A stretch of DNA of 64,000 bases from Acidobacteriaceae bacterium (GTDB taxonomy: Bacteria > Acidobacteriota > Terriglobia > Terriglobales > Acidobacteriaceae). The position numbers were made by a program, and so were the translations under genes. The stretch covers positions 1 to 64,000 of the forward strand of contig JASHOQ010000038.1 in assembly GCA_030041045.1 (NCBI GenBank). Reading direction: 5' to 3'. Below are positions 41,532 to 51,723 of the stretch, in pieces. The first letter of the stretch is position 1, and the number at the start of each line of letters is the position of its first letter. Below the pieces are notes generated by a model that was given only the letters and a program-made list of their open reading frames with translations, made no database searches and had not been told where the DNA came from.

Positions 41532-42788
41532 TTATTGACGGGATTGCAGGCCAAGTGCGCTCTCGAGCTTCTGATCGTTCAATTCATTCACTGCATCTGA
41601 GCCCGAGGAGGCGAGCTGCTTTGAAAGCGAATCAGCCTCTGCCGTGCGCCCCATGACGAAGTAAGCCCGCGCCAGGTTATAAGTTGCGCCCGCAAAGGCT
41701 GGATCGATACTGTGCGCCAACTCAAGATCGCGCACCGCGTCCTTTAGATCATGCCGTTGCAATTCTAACTTTCCCCGAAGTGAAAGCGCCTGGACGTGTT
41801 TGGAATTCACGGCAATCGCGTGGTTGAGATCGGTGGCAGCGTCTTGCGTGTTACTTGGGTCAAGCCGCAAGATGGTCTCTGCAAGAAGATAGTACAAATC
41901 AGCATCCTTCACCCCCAGACGAATCGCCTGCACAATCTGGTCGCGCGCAACTGCGTACTTACCCTCCTTGTACTCCGATACCGCGAGCAGGAATCGCGGC
42001 GAGCCATTGAGGGGTGACACGTCGATAGCTGCCTGAAACTTGGTCTGAGCCTCGGCAACTTGGCCAGCAAGCGTGTGTGCAGCGCCGCACACAACCAGCA
42101 TCTCGGCATCATGCGGAAATATCGAGACCGCCTTGTCAGCAAGCTGAACTGCATCCGCGGGCTTTCCCACGTCGCACAAGAGCGTAACGAGGTTCAGATA
42201 GGCGATTCTGTCATCGGGATGCCGCTCTATCTCGCCGGTGAGTACCGCATAGGACTGGGGGTAGAACCCTTGCTTTGAATAGCTCACCGCCAGGAGATTT
42301 GCCGAATCCGAGTCTAGTTCCTGATCTCCGGTGCTGGTCAGAGTCTCGACGACCGCTTTATAATCCTCGAGTTCGAATTGGGCCAGTGCGATCGCATACC
42401 GGTGAGTCTTCACGTCAGGTATGTCGGGGTTCACCGAATTGAACTCAGTGAGGGCCTTCTGAAAGTTGTGCGCTCGCCCGTAAAGCCACCCCAGGTTGAA
42501 TCTGTCAATCGGAGACAAGGTCTTGCAGGGGCGAAGCCGATCGAGATCGCGTTCGGCTTGATCGTATTGCTGACGTTTCAGCTCCGCGCCGGCCAGGCGG
42601 AACACATTTTGAGCGTCGCAGGCGGGTGTTGATCCTTGCGGAGAACACCACATTTCTGTCCCTCGATCGGCCACACAGAAAAGCCCCAACACAACGCAAG
42701 CGAACCTGAAGAACGGGATTGGCTGTTTCCAATCGCGGCCAGAGCGCGATTGGGGAGAGCGGCCCTCTCTCTTCATCGTGCTCATCAT
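41532..42788 (-). CDS. Exported TPR-repeat protein
   Basis: A 418-residue protein with an N-terminal hydrophobic segment (FFRFACVVLGLFCVADRG, about residues 26-43), either a signal peptide or an anchor. The rest consists of about nine tetratricopeptide units, for example IDRFNLGWLYGRAHNFQKAL and AFAGATYNLARAYFVMGRTA. TPR proteins paired with CRTAC1-type proteins are frequent in Acidobacteria. It lies 46 bases downstream of the CRTAC1-like gene on the same strand, so it should be cotranscribed with it. The role is probably protein-protein contacts in the envelope; no enzymatic motif is seen. Confidence 0.82.
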   Translation of the reverse strand: MMSTMKREGRSPQSRSGRDWKQPIPFFRFACVVLGLFCVADRGTEMWCSPQGSTPACDAQNVFRLAGAELKRQQYDQAERDLDRLRPCKTLSPIDRFNLGWLYGRAHNFQKALTEFNSVNPDIPDVKTHRYAIALAQFELEDYKAVVETLTSTGDQELDSDSANLLAVSYSKQGFYPQSYAVLTGEIERHPDDRIAYLNLVTLLCDVGKPADAVQLADKAVSIFPHDAEMLVVCGAAHTLAGQVAEAQTKFQAAIDVSPLNGSPRFLLAVSEYKEGKYAVARDQIVQAIRLGVKDADLYYLLAETILRLDPSNTQDAATDLNHAIAVNSKHVQALSLRGKLELQRHDLKDAVRDLELAHSIDPAFAGATYNLARAYFVMGRTAEADSLSKQLASSGSDAVNELNDQKLESALGLQSRQ

Positions 42789-42834
42789 TCACCTGCCCGA
42801 AAAGCCCGACCTATGCGGTACGATTTTGTCACAT

Positions 42835-44625
42835 TCAGGCGCCAGCCGGGGTTTTTCGCGTGAAGTTGTCTCTCGAGACAACTCCTTTGCCTTCAACCAC
42901 AGTAATCAAATGATCTGCGGCCTCATTTTCCAGAAGCTGGCTCTGTCCACTCGGCCAGAAAATCTTGATGCTGGCAACAACTGCGCTGCCCAGCCCGAAG
43001 TGAAGCCTCTTGTCATTTGCCGAATAGAAGCTTGCCTGGCTCGTTACTGCCTGTGCCTGTACTTTTCCGCCGTAGTACACCAAGACCCGCGCTCCAATTG
43101 CACTGCGATTGGACAGGGTGCCGATCAGCATTACCTTCATCCAGTGGTGATTTCCGCGAATGTCGTTCCTCAGCAACGAAGGCGGTTCATTCATGTTTAC
43201 GATCAAGATGTCGATATCGCCGTCGTTGTCAAAATCTCCGAAAGCGCAGCCGCGGCTTGAGTGGCGTTCCATGATGGCCGCGCCGGCCTCGTTGCCCAAT
43301 TCCTCGAATGTGCCGTTCCCCAGGTTCCGGAAAAGAATGCGTGGGCATTTATCGGCGTAACGAGGCAACTTCCGCTCCACTTCCGGATAGACGCCTCCGG
43401 CGACTATGAAAATATCCGGATGTCCGTCGTTGTCAAGATCGATAATTCCCACTCCCCAACATGTGTAACTTGTCTCAGTGCCAATTCGACTCGACAGTGT
43501 GGCATCGGAGAAGTTTGCGTTCCCATCATTTTGAAAGAGTTCGCAGGTGTCTTCGACGAAATGAGTCTTGATGAGATCCAGGTGACCGCTCAAACTGAAG
43601 TCGCCGATGCCCACTCCCATCCCCGATTGTTCCTCACCCTCATCGTTAAGCGCCACACCGCGCAGAATTCCTTCTTCGCGAAAGGTCCCATCCCGGTTAT
43701 TCATGTAGAGACGGCTAGGGGTCGAATCGCAAGCGACGTAGATATCCTGCCATCCATCCTCATCGAAATCCGCCGCAACCACTGTCATCCCATAGCATTG
43801 AGCCGGTCCCGACAGAGAAGCCTTTTCGGTGGCGTCTGTAAAGGTTCCGTCGCCGTTGTTGTGGAACAGAACGTGATGGCTGGGAAATCCCGGCGGAAGA
43901 CCTCGGGGACCGCAATTTACGGGGATTCCTTTCCAGTTACAGTTTGGATTATCCCCGGGTTTTGGAACCGTGCTCAGGTCGAATCGAATGTAATTTGAAA
44001 TGAATAGATCCAGCCTTCCGTCTCGATCGTAGTCCACAAAGGAACAACCGGCTCCCCAACTGAACTTATCCGAAGCGACGGACAATCCTGCCTGTTCAGT
44101 GGCATCGGTGAAGGTTCCATCGCCGTTGTTTCGATACAGCTTGTTTTCCCCATAGTAGGTGCAAAAGAGATCCTCATTCCCATCATTGTCGTAGTCGCCT
44201 ACGCACACTGAGCTGGCCCAGCCGAGGTGATGAAGACCGGCTTTCTCGGTCACGTCTGTAAATGTGCCGTCGCGGTTATTCTTGTATAGCCGATTCGTTG
44301 TTCCCGGCGGCGCACCGGTAAGTCTCGTACCCGTCAGCACGAAGATATCCATCCATCCATCGTTGTCGTAATCGATAAAAGCGCAGCCGCAGCCGTCGGC
44401 TTCGAGGATATAGTCCTTATGGTCAACTCCACCGTAGATTACGGGAGAGACCAAGCCCGCGCTGGCTGCGACGTCAGTAAAGTGAGCAGCAAAAGGCCGT
44501 CCTGAGGGGGCGGGTTTGGGTCCCTGCGACAGTCCTCGCGAAGCCATGCCTGTCTGCGCAGCGAGCCGCGGCGCGAATGCGGACGCACAAAGATAGGAAA
44601 GCATGCGACGGCGAGAAATACTCAT
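42835..44625 (-). CDS. CRTAC1-family FG-GAP/VCBS repeat protein with ASPIC/UnbV C-terminus
   Basis: A 597-residue exported protein. I place the start at 44625, giving a twin-arginine-like N-terminus (SISRRRMLSYLCAS); the frame continues back to 44706 without support. Seven or so FG-GAP repeats follow, each with a calcium-binding loop such as FIDYDNDGWMDIFVLTG, VGDYDNDGNEDLF and FGDFDNDGDIDILIV, and each followed by NNGDGTFTDAT. Such repeats form a beta-propeller. The end (IGARVLVYYGGKVQ, FGLGSAVVASIKIFWPSGQS) is the ASPIC/UnbV domain. The function of the family is not established; proximity to Oar receptors suggests surface glycan or protein binding. It is the middle gene of a three-gene minus-strand set. 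Confidence 0.9.
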   Translation of the reverse strand: MSISRRRMLSYLCASAFAPRLAAQTGMASRGLSQGPKPAPSGRPFAAHFTDVAASAGLVSPVIYGGVDHKDYILEADGCGCAFIDYDNDGWMDIFVLTGTRLTGAPPGTTNRLYKNNRDGTFTDVTEKAGLHHLGWASSVCVGDYDNDGNEDLFCTYYGENKLYRNNGDGTFTDATEQAGLSVASDKFSWGAGCSFVDYDRDGRLDLFISNYIRFDLSTVPKPGDNPNCNWKGIPVNCGPRGLPPGFPSHHVLFHNNGDGTFTDATEKASLSGPAQCYGMTVVAADFDEDGWQDIYVACDSTPSRLYMNNRDGTFREEGILRGVALNDEGEEQSGMGVGIGDFSLSGHLDLIKTHFVEDTCELFQNDGNANFSDATLSSRIGTETSYTCWGVGIIDLDNDGHPDIFIVAGGVYPEVERKLPRYADKCPRILFRNLGNGTFEELGNEAGAAIMERHSSRGCAFGDFDNDGDIDILIVNMNEPPSLLRNDIRGNHHWMKVMLIGTLSNRSAIGARVLVYYGGKVQAQAVTSQASFYSANDKRLHFGLGSAVVASIKIFWPSGQSQLLENEAADHLITVVEGKGVVSRDNFTRKTPAGA

Positions 44626-44744
44626 CGTGTCATTTCTTTGGCCAGTTTCTAGCCTGTTTTCCGAAAGATAGCGCGTCCAAAAGAGGCCCGGCGGTGGCGT
44701 CCGCACCCTTTTCGATCTGAGTCCACATCATGATAATCAAAGCA

Positions 44745-44768
44745 AGGCCCGCCACCAAAGGCGGGCCT
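44745..44768 (-). terminator. Hairpin between receptor and CRTAC1 genes, possible attenuator
   Basis: AGGCCCGCC and GGCGGGCCT form a perfect 9-base stem with a six-base loop, 29 bases after the receptor stop on the minus strand. The downstream side has only TTTGATTAT, a weak U-tract, so partial termination or mRNA end protection within the operon is more likely than full termination. Confidence 0.6.
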
Positions 44769-44797
44769 GCAGTCAGTATCGATGCAAATCGAAAGTG

Positions 44798-47700
44798 TCA
44801 GAATTGCACCTTCAAAGAGAACTGCACCACCCGCCCGGTGCCGTTGCTGCTCGTGATCTCGCCGAAGCCGTTGGGCTGCGCAGGATTGCTGGGTACGGTA
44901 TTTCCGGGTGTCGAGTAATTTGTGTGGTTGAAGATGTTGAACATATCCGCCCTGAAAATGAGCTTGGTCGACTCAAATAAGGGGAAACTCTTCAACGCGT
45001 CGAAATCCACATCTTTGTATGGGGGGGAATGGAGATCGTTTCGATTCTCGTTCCCTCGTGTATATGCAGCGGGCTCTGCGAAAGCGGCAACGTTCAGCCA
45101 CTGCTTGAAGGTGGTTCCCCCTCCGCTGGGTGCATATGGATTCGCGCCGGTTCTCTCGGCCCTTTGGCCTCCCCATCCGGTGTTGGCAGCGTCCGCATAA
45201 ACGTAGGCATTGAAGGGCTGACCGGAGTCGAGGGTCACAATAGTTCCAACGGTCCACCCTCCCACCACATTGTCGGTAAAGGCATTGGCATTGCCAAGGA
45301 ACTGCTTCCCTTTCCCTACCGGCAGTTGGTACAAGCCGCTGAACACGAAAATCTGAGGCCGGTTATAGTCCGACGGGCCCCAGTCCGGACGCAGGTTGTA
45401 AAAATCGACCGGCCCGCCGGAGTATGGGTCCGACTGCCAATCCATGGATTTGGACCAGGTATACGAGACCTTGAAGCTCAGTCCCGTAGACATCTGTTTG
45501 TTGAGCTCCACCTGCAATCCGTTGTAACTGGAAGGCATTCCATTTTGCGAATAGCTGAAAATGCCGTATTGCGGATACGGCGCGCGCGCCGAAACCGGCC
45601 CGGGGCCGGGCGTTATGGCCGTGTTCGCACTCACGTCGAGATAACCATGCCTGCCCACCGAACCCACATAGTCGACTTTCAGGGCCAGGTTCTCCTGTAA
45701 CTGTTGCTGAACGCCGAAATTGTATTCGATTGAGTAGGGGATCTTGTTGTGCGGATCTGCTCCATAGCCAATCGAAAACGGGTTGTTCGCCCCAAGCAAA
45801 GAGGCTGCGGTAGGCATGCCGGTCCAATAGGAACTGATTGGCGACCCGGTGTCGGCCGCGCCGGTAAAGTTTGCCCCTGACGGCGCGCCGAGATCTAAGC
45901 TGCTGAGAGTTGGCTCCGCCGAACTGGGCCATGAGAGCCGGATGTTTTGATTCTCTTGGATCAAAGTGTTGTTGTGATCGTCGAGCATGGCCAATGCTGT
46001 GTGAACCACCGTGCGATTCGTTGCCCTGTAGGTTAGACCAAAACGCGGCTCCCAGCCGTTGTACTGGCTGTAAAAATAGCCGCTCGGACACGTCGCCGCA
46101 GGAAACTGCGGAGGCACGGCCCCGGTAATGCACACCTGCCCGGTCTCCATGTCGAGTCCCGATTCGACGCGATGATAATTGGCTGGGGAGACATAGTCCC
46201 AGCGAATGCCGGCGGTGCCCACCAGGTTGCGTGTGATTTGCCACTGATCTTGCGCGTACCACCCGTACCAGTTGGAGGTCTGATCTGCCGCGGTAGCACC
46301 AACCCACGGGCTATAACTATCGATGGTGCCCAGCATATAGCTGGCGGGACCGAACCCGGTGCCGTTTGAGGCGCCATCTTGAGCAGTCCCGACAGGCGAG
46401 AACGTTACCCCTATACCCCAGCCGTCGTCGTAAGACCGGATGTGGTAATACATTCCGCCCGCGCCCAGCGTGTGGTTGCCCATCACCTTGGAAAGATCCA
46501 GGTGATAGTCCATGGTCTGTATCGGACCCAGCGGGATGGCGAAAGTCCCAATGCCACTGTAGTTATTGCCCGGGCTCACATTGGGAGGCAACGCCAAGCC
46601 GCTATGCGGAGGCATTTGGGCGTTCAAGCCCATAGCCGTCAACAGGGCCGGATCCGATGCGCCGGTATTGTCGTTGTTGTTTTGCCAACTGAATCCATAA
46701 CGGAAGTTAAGAATGGTTTTCGCATTGAACGTATGGGTGTAACCCAGGGCGGCAACCTGCGCATAGTTACGAATCGCCGAGAACAAGGTGTTAAAGACGG
46801 CCGCTTGTGCCTGATTTGCATTGGAACGATTAAAACGCGCGAACACATTATCGTTGACGGTAAACTGGTGATCCAGCCGAACACCGAAGACGTCACTCTT
46901 CTTCGTTTCCGGAACCGCCGATCCAAAATTGGGCAGGACCCCTTCCGCAACGTTCAGGTTTGGCTTGGGATAGAACGCTGTAGCGAAAGCCTGCGACGCA
47001 GCGCTTAGACTGCCGCTTGGGATGGTGTTATTCGTAAAAGCGGTTCGCAGATACGCCCCTGGATTACACGGATCCGGCACACTGGTCGTTGGGTCGTAGA
47101 TTTCGTTGGCATATTCCGCATTCCCGTTGCAATCCGTTCCGAGCTTGGTGGTCCCTTCCTCACCCGAAAAATTGCCTGCGATTTCGTTCGGGGTAAGTGT
47201 GCTGCCAAATTGGGTCTGGGCTATGGCATAGCGATATCCCTCCCAATAGCCGGAAATCCAGGTGTTGTTCTTGATGACCGGACCGCCGAGGTAAGCGCCA
47301 TACTGGTTTTGTCTGTAGGTCAACCGGCTTGGATCCGGATAGGTCTGCGCATCTAAATCGTCGTTGCGCAGAAACTCCCATAGGGCACCATGGAACTCGT
47401 TGGTTCCGGACCGCGTGACAAGGTTAATGTTGGAGCCGCTTGAAATGGCGAACTGCGCATCGGTGATGTGCCCTTGTACGTTGAATTCCTCAATGGCATC
47501 GGGCGGTGGTGAAATCGACCATACATTGGTGTAAATATCGTTGTTCAGAACGCCATCAATCGTGAAGTTGTTTTGGTTGGCTCTTTGCCCGCTGATTGCC
47601 GGAGAGATGCCCCCTGCTCCGAGCGCAACGGTGAATCCCGATTGCTGGCCGCCTTCCTGCGGCGCGGCGCCTGGCGTCAAAAGCGCAAGCTGCGTGAACT

Positions 47701-48148
47701 CGCGTCCATCCAACGGCAAGTCAACTGTCTCTTCGTGGCCCACGACGTCGCTCAGCGTCGATGACGTTGTGTTTAACATGGGCGGCGCCGTTGTGACTTC
47801 GATTGTTTGTGCGGTTGAAGCGACCGTGAACTTGATGTCGATAGTCAAGCTCTGATTGACCAGGAGCTGAATGTTGTCCTGTTTGACCGTGGCGAATCCC
47901 TCTTTCGCGATCTTGAGGGTGTAGACACCCGGAGCCAGTTGCGGAACGATGTACAGGCCGCTGGCATCGGAAACGGCGGTTCTCTCCACGCTCGTGTCCC
48001 GATTAACAACCGTCACTTGCGCGCCCGGTACGACCGCTCCGGTTGAATCAGCCACGACCCCAGTGATGAGGCCGTTGGTGGTCTGCGCCTGCAAGCCGAC
48101 TGCGAAGCAACCGGCAAGTAGAATCACTTGCCAAAATCTCTTGAACAT
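44798..48148 (-). CDS. Oar-like TonB-dependent receptor
   Basis: An 1116-residue outer-membrane receptor. The start is ATG 48148, six bases after GGGAGG. The signal peptide ends at GLQAQ; a carboxypeptidase-regulatory-like domain (ITGVVADSTGAVVPGAQVTV) is followed by the plug (IEVTTAPPMLNTTSSTLSDV, NFTIDGVLNNDIYTN, INLVTRSGTNEFHGALWEFL) and a barrel ending VVQFSLKVQF. This is the first gene of the likely operon with CRTAC1 and TPR genes. It is divergent from the GH38 mannosidase, 583 bases away, so it may take up products of that enzyme; this is inference. Confidence 0.93.
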   Translation of the reverse strand: MFKRFWQVILLAGCFAVGLQAQTTNGLITGVVADSTGAVVPGAQVTVVNRDTSVERTAVSDASGLYIVPQLAPGVYTLKIAKEGFATVKQDNIQLLVNQSLTIDIKFTVASTAQTIEVTTAPPMLNTTSSTLSDVVGHEETVDLPLDGREFTQLALLTPGAAPQEGGQQSGFTVALGAGGISPAISGQRANQNNFTIDGVLNNDIYTNVWSISPPPDAIEEFNVQGHITDAQFAISSGSNINLVTRSGTNEFHGALWEFLRNDDLDAQTYPDPSRLTYRQNQYGAYLGGPVIKNNTWISGYWEGYRYAIAQTQFGSTLTPNEIAGNFSGEEGTTKLGTDCNGNAEYANEIYDPTTSVPDPCNPGAYLRTAFTNNTIPSGSLSAASQAFATAFYPKPNLNVAEGVLPNFGSAVPETKKSDVFGVRLDHQFTVNDNVFARFNRSNANQAQAAVFNTLFSAIRNYAQVAALGYTHTFNAKTILNFRYGFSWQNNNDNTGASDPALLTAMGLNAQMPPHSGLALPPNVSPGNNYSGIGTFAIPLGPIQTMDYHLDLSKVMGNHTLGAGGMYYHIRSYDDGWGIGVTFSPVGTAQDGASNGTGFGPASYMLGTIDSYSPWVGATAADQTSNWYGWYAQDQWQITRNLVGTAGIRWDYVSPANYHRVESGLDMETGQVCITGAVPPQFPAATCPSGYFYSQYNGWEPRFGLTYRATNRTVVHTALAMLDDHNNTLIQENQNIRLSWPSSAEPTLSSLDLGAPSGANFTGAADTGSPISSYWTGMPTAASLLGANNPFSIGYGADPHNKIPYSIEYNFGVQQQLQENLALKVDYVGSVGRHGYLDVSANTAITPGPGPVSARAPYPQYGIFSYSQNGMPSSYNGLQVELNKQMSTGLSFKVSYTWSKSMDWQSDPYSGGPVDFYNLRPDWGPSDYNRPQIFVFSGLYQLPVGKGKQFLGNANAFTDNVVGGWTVGTIVTLDSGQPFNAYVYADAANTGWGGQRAERTGANPYAPSGGGTTFKQWLNVAAFAEPAAYTRGNENRNDLHSPPYKDVDFDALKSFPLFESTKLIFRADMFNIFNHTNYSTPGNTVPSNPAQPNGFGEITSSNGTGRVVQFSLKVQF

Positions 48149-48731
48149 GTGCGTCCTCCCTAAAATTCGTCTCTCCACTCGCCCGATCAGCGATCTCGAT
48201 CCCGAGACAGCCCACTTTGAGGAGCTGAGTCCTCAGTTTCGAGCGCTCAGGAACGGAGACTTCGACTGAACGAGCAATCGTAGCCATAAACATTGCGATG
48301 TGTCAATCATAAACTATGATCTATCTAGGTAATAACAATCGCATTTTACGATCTTAACCTGTCGATGGTTGAGAGGATGTAGGACAGCTTTTCCGCTCTC
48401 TTGCCTCTAACATTATGTAAAAAATAGCTTTAACTCTTGTAGAATCGAAAACATCTCTTCCGAGCGCTTAAAATATCTCTACCCGACCTTGCGCGGTCTT
48501 CGGCGCTTATGTTGCGGGCTCCGCCAGAGCTTGGTGACTTGCGGCACGGCAAGCGAGCAAATAATCTTCAATAAAGATTGAAATTTGGGAATACAAACAT
48601 CATTAACGATTGACAATAATGATTTCGCTCGCATAGCATACCCTGAGAAGCAGGAAATACGGTAACGGCGATTCGGCAATTAGTTCGCTCGATCCGTTCT
48701 CGCCAGCCAAGGGGTAAAGGTCCAGTCGATT
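48149..48731. promoter_or_regulatory. Divergent regulatory region, Oar receptor / GH38
   Basis: A 583-base AT-richer stretch without a supportable gene. It separates two divergent genes and so must carry both promoters. Copies of a CAATCG-type word occur: TAACAATCG at 48333-48341 and its reverse AACGATTG at 48605-48612, similar to words before the isomerase and transporter genes (see findings). Individual -35/-10 boxes are not clear enough to call. Confidence 0.45.
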
Positions 48732-51626
48732 GTGGAAAGACGTAAAGTCATAAAAGGAATAGCGGGTGCCGCCGGTGTCATTTGCGCGCGACCTCTGATC
48801 TCGGCTCTGGGCCAAAATCAGACCACGATGGAGCAGCCAAGTTTCGCACTGCCGATTCGAGGACTGGCAAATAAAGATGGACGACTCGTCCAACCGATTC
48901 AAGTCACAATCGAGCACACTGGACCGGACGCCCCGGTGATCGTTCGCGTCGACCGCCAGGAAGTTGAGCGCCGGATACTGCCAGCGGGTACCCACACGTT
49001 CAACGTTTATGTCGATTCGGTTGAAAAAATGAGAATGGGGCTTGTGGAATATGAGATCGCCGGTAAATCGGACTGGGTGGAAGTTCGTATCGAACCGGTC
49101 CACAAGGTACAGATTTTCATTCTGCCACACTCCCACCATGACCTGGGATACACGGATCTTCAGAAAAATGTTGTCGAGAAGCAGGTGGCAAACATTTCCA
49201 GGGGAATTGAACTGGCGCGAAACACGGCCGACTACCCGCCGGGTGCCCGATTCGTTTGGAACCTTGAGGTTCTGTGGGGCGCGGATCAGTTCATGCGGAT
49301 GAGGACCCAGGCGGAGCGCGAAGAACTGATCGACGCCGTGAAAAAGGGCTGGGTTGGGCTCAACGGAATGTATGCGAACGAACTCACCGGCCTTTGCCGG
49401 CCCGAAGAGCTTCTGCAGTTGTTTCGCTACGGGACCGAATTGGGTAATCAATGCGGAGTCCGGGTTGACTCCGCGATGATCAGCGATGTTCCCGGGTATA
49501 CCTGGGGAACGGTTTCGGCGATGGCGCAAGCGGGTATCCGATACTTTTCCGCCGCGCCCAACTTCTTCGACCGCATCGGGACGTTCATGGTCGAGTGGCA
49601 AGACAAACCGTTCTGGTGGGTCTCTCCCTCAGGCAACGAGCGCGTGCTGTTCTGGGTTCCGTGGACCGGCTACGCGATGTCGCACGTGATGAAGCTGGGC
49701 GACGCCTGGGTCAACACGTATCAAGCGCGACTGGATGAGATCAACTTCCCGTATCCAATCTCGTACATTCGTTGGTCGGGCCATGGCGACAACGCCTTGC
49801 CCGATCCCGAGATTTCCGAGTTCGTAAAGAAATGGAATGAAGAGTACGAATGGCCGCGCTTCACCATTTCTGCAACCAGCGATGCGTTTGCGGCGTTCGA
49901 GAAACAGTGCGGCCATTTGCTTCCGGAGCGCAAAGGCGACCTGACGCCTTATTGGGAAGACGGAGCGGGATCATCGGCCCTGGAGACTGCGATGAACCGC
50001 GGAGCTGCTGAGCGCCTGGTGCAAGCGGCAACGCTCTCTTCGATGCTTGCACCCGAGACCTATAAGAGCTCGGATTTCAACGAGGCGTGGAGAAATGTGC
50101 TGCTCTATTCAGAACACACGTGGGGCGCCTGGAACAGTGTTTCGGATTCAGAGAATCCTTTTGTTACCCAGCAGTGGCAGGTGAAAAGGCAGTTCGCAGT
50201 CGATGCCGAGAGTGAAGCAAAAAGCCTGCTCGATGGTGTTCTCGACGCGTATGCAGGCAACGCCGATTTCGCAGAGGTAGAGGTTCATAACACCTGCTCG
50301 TGGCCCAGAACGGATGTGGTTGTGCTTTCGAAGGAGAGATCACTTGGCAAAGATCATGTAAAAGACGCACACGGCATATCCGTTCCTTCGCAACGTCTTT
50401 CGACCGGTGAACTGGCCTTTCTTGCTGAGCGCATTCCGCCGCTGGGAAGCGCGAGCTTTCATCTTTCCACGTCGGAGCCGCACCTTCCGGCCAAAGCGGT
50501 CACCGCACAGGACGGTGTGTTGGATAACGGCATTGTGCGCGTGAAAGTTGACAGCGGCAGCGGAAATATCGTCGAGCTGACGTCGAGCACGAGTGCTCGT
50601 AACCTTGCAGACACCAGCCGGAATGAGGCGGTAAACCAGTATTTGTTTCTTGAAGGTAGCGACACATCGAAGGTCACCACGAGCGGCGCTGCGCGCATCG
50701 AAATCGAAGAGGCCGGCCCCCTGGTCGCGGCACTTCGTATCGAGTCTTCCGCGCCTGGGTGCGAGAGCCTTGTGCGCCGCGTACGATTGAAGGCGAATGC
50801 AGATTGGATTGAGATTTCGAACACCGTAAACAAGAAGCGCGCTGCTCTGAATCCGCACCCTGGCGAGGGCGGACCTGCCGGGGATTTCGCGCAGCATCAG
50901 TCGAAAGAAAGCGTGCAATTCGCCTTCCCGTTTGCCGTCGAGGACGGACAGATTCACATCGATATCCCGCTTGCAGTGATCCGCCCCGAGGTTGATCAAC
51001 TTCCAGGATCCTGCAAGAACTGGTTGCCCGTGGGCCGGTGGATCGACGTAGCCAATGCGGAGCACGGCGTCACCTGCGCCACGCTTGACGCGCCTCTGGT
51101 TGAAATCGGCTATCTTTCGGCTACCATGCTTGGCTCGCAAACACATCCTGACATCTGGCGTAAGCACATTGAGCCCACGCAGACGTTTTATTCCTGGGTC
51201 ATGAACAATCATTGGGGAACGAATTACCGCGCGTATCAGGAAGGCATCGTCGAGTTTCGGTACGCGCTTCGTCCCCACGCCGGCTATGAGCCCGGAGCTG
51301 CCAGCCGTTTTGCGACAGGCCTCTCACAGCCTCTTATTTCATCGGCCCGGGGGCAACGTTCTCCGAAGGCGCTGAAGCTCCATGTAGATCGAGACGACGT
51401 ACTGGTGCAGGAGTGCAAGCGGAGCACCGACGGAAGCGCTTGGATCGTCAGGCTATTCGGTGCCTCAGGAGAAAATCGCAAAGCTATCTTGACTTGGGCA
51501 GACAACGCGCCCACCAAGATCTGGCGTAGCGACCTGCGCGAGCAACAGCTTGAGCGAATCGGCGAGCGAGTGGACGTGCCCGCATGGGAATTAATCACCC
51601 TGCGCATCGAACCTGAGAACCCATAG
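48732..51626 (+). CDS. GH38-family alpha-mannosidase-like hydrolase, exported
   Basis: A 964-residue enzyme that in this family removes alpha-linked mannose, using a zinc ion. The GTG start gives MERRKVIKGIAGAAGVICA, a possible Tat signal. After a beta domain (about 30-125), the GH38 catalytic domain begins with FILPHSHHDLGYTD; His136-Asp137 correspond to the His-Asp zinc ligands of HSHNDPGW in known members. Asp252 in SAMISDVPGYTWG is the likely nucleophile. The usual later His ligand motif is replaced by a WEDGAGSSALETA segment. C-terminal GH38 beta-sandwiches follow. Its 3' end is almost duplicated at 54191-54368. It opens the 48-61 kb glycan cluster. Confidence 0.85.
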   Translation: MERRKVIKGIAGAAGVICARPLISALGQNQTTMEQPSFALPIRGLANKDGRLVQPIQVTIEHTGPDAPVIVRVDRQEVERRILPAGTHTFNVYVDSVEKMRMGLVEYEIAGKSDWVEVRIEPVHKVQIFILPHSHHDLGYTDLQKNVVEKQVANISRGIELARNTADYPPGARFVWNLEVLWGADQFMRMRTQAEREELIDAVKKGWVGLNGMYANELTGLCRPEELLQLFRYGTELGNQCGVRVDSAMISDVPGYTWGTVSAMAQAGIRYFSAAPNFFDRIGTFMVEWQDKPFWWVSPSGNERVLFWVPWTGYAMSHVMKLGDAWVNTYQARLDEINFPYPISYIRWSGHGDNALPDPEISEFVKKWNEEYEWPRFTISATSDAFAAFEKQCGHLLPERKGDLTPYWEDGAGSSALETAMNRGAAERLVQAATLSSMLAPETYKSSDFNEAWRNVLLYSEHTWGAWNSVSDSENPFVTQQWQVKRQFAVDAESEAKSLLDGVLDAYAGNADFAEVEVHNTCSWPRTDVVVLSKERSLGKDHVKDAHGISVPSQRLSTGELAFLAERIPPLGSASFHLSTSEPHLPAKAVTAQDGVLDNGIVRVKVDSGSGNIVELTSSTSARNLADTSRNEAVNQYLFLEGSDTSKVTTSGAARIEIEEAGPLVAALRIESSAPGCESLVRRVRLKANADWIEISNTVNKKRAALNPHPGEGGPAGDFAQHQSKESVQFAFPFAVEDGQIHIDIPLAVIRPEVDQLPGSCKNWLPVGRWIDVANAEHGVTCATLDAPLVEIGYLSATMLGSQTHPDIWRKHIEPTQTFYSWVMNNHWGTNYRAYQEGIVEFRYALRPHAGYEPGAASRFATGLSQPLISSARGQRSPKALKLHVDRDDVLVQECKRSTDGSAWIVRLFGASGENRKAILTWADNAPTKIWRSDLREQQLERIGERVDVPAWELITLRIEPENP

Positions 51627-51723
51627 AGACGCTGACACTTCTGATTCGGCCGGTCTCACAGAATGAGTGGACGAATTTGAGCGAATCCGAGCTCAAGAAA
51701 TCTGAAGAAGTGGGGCCCTAGGG

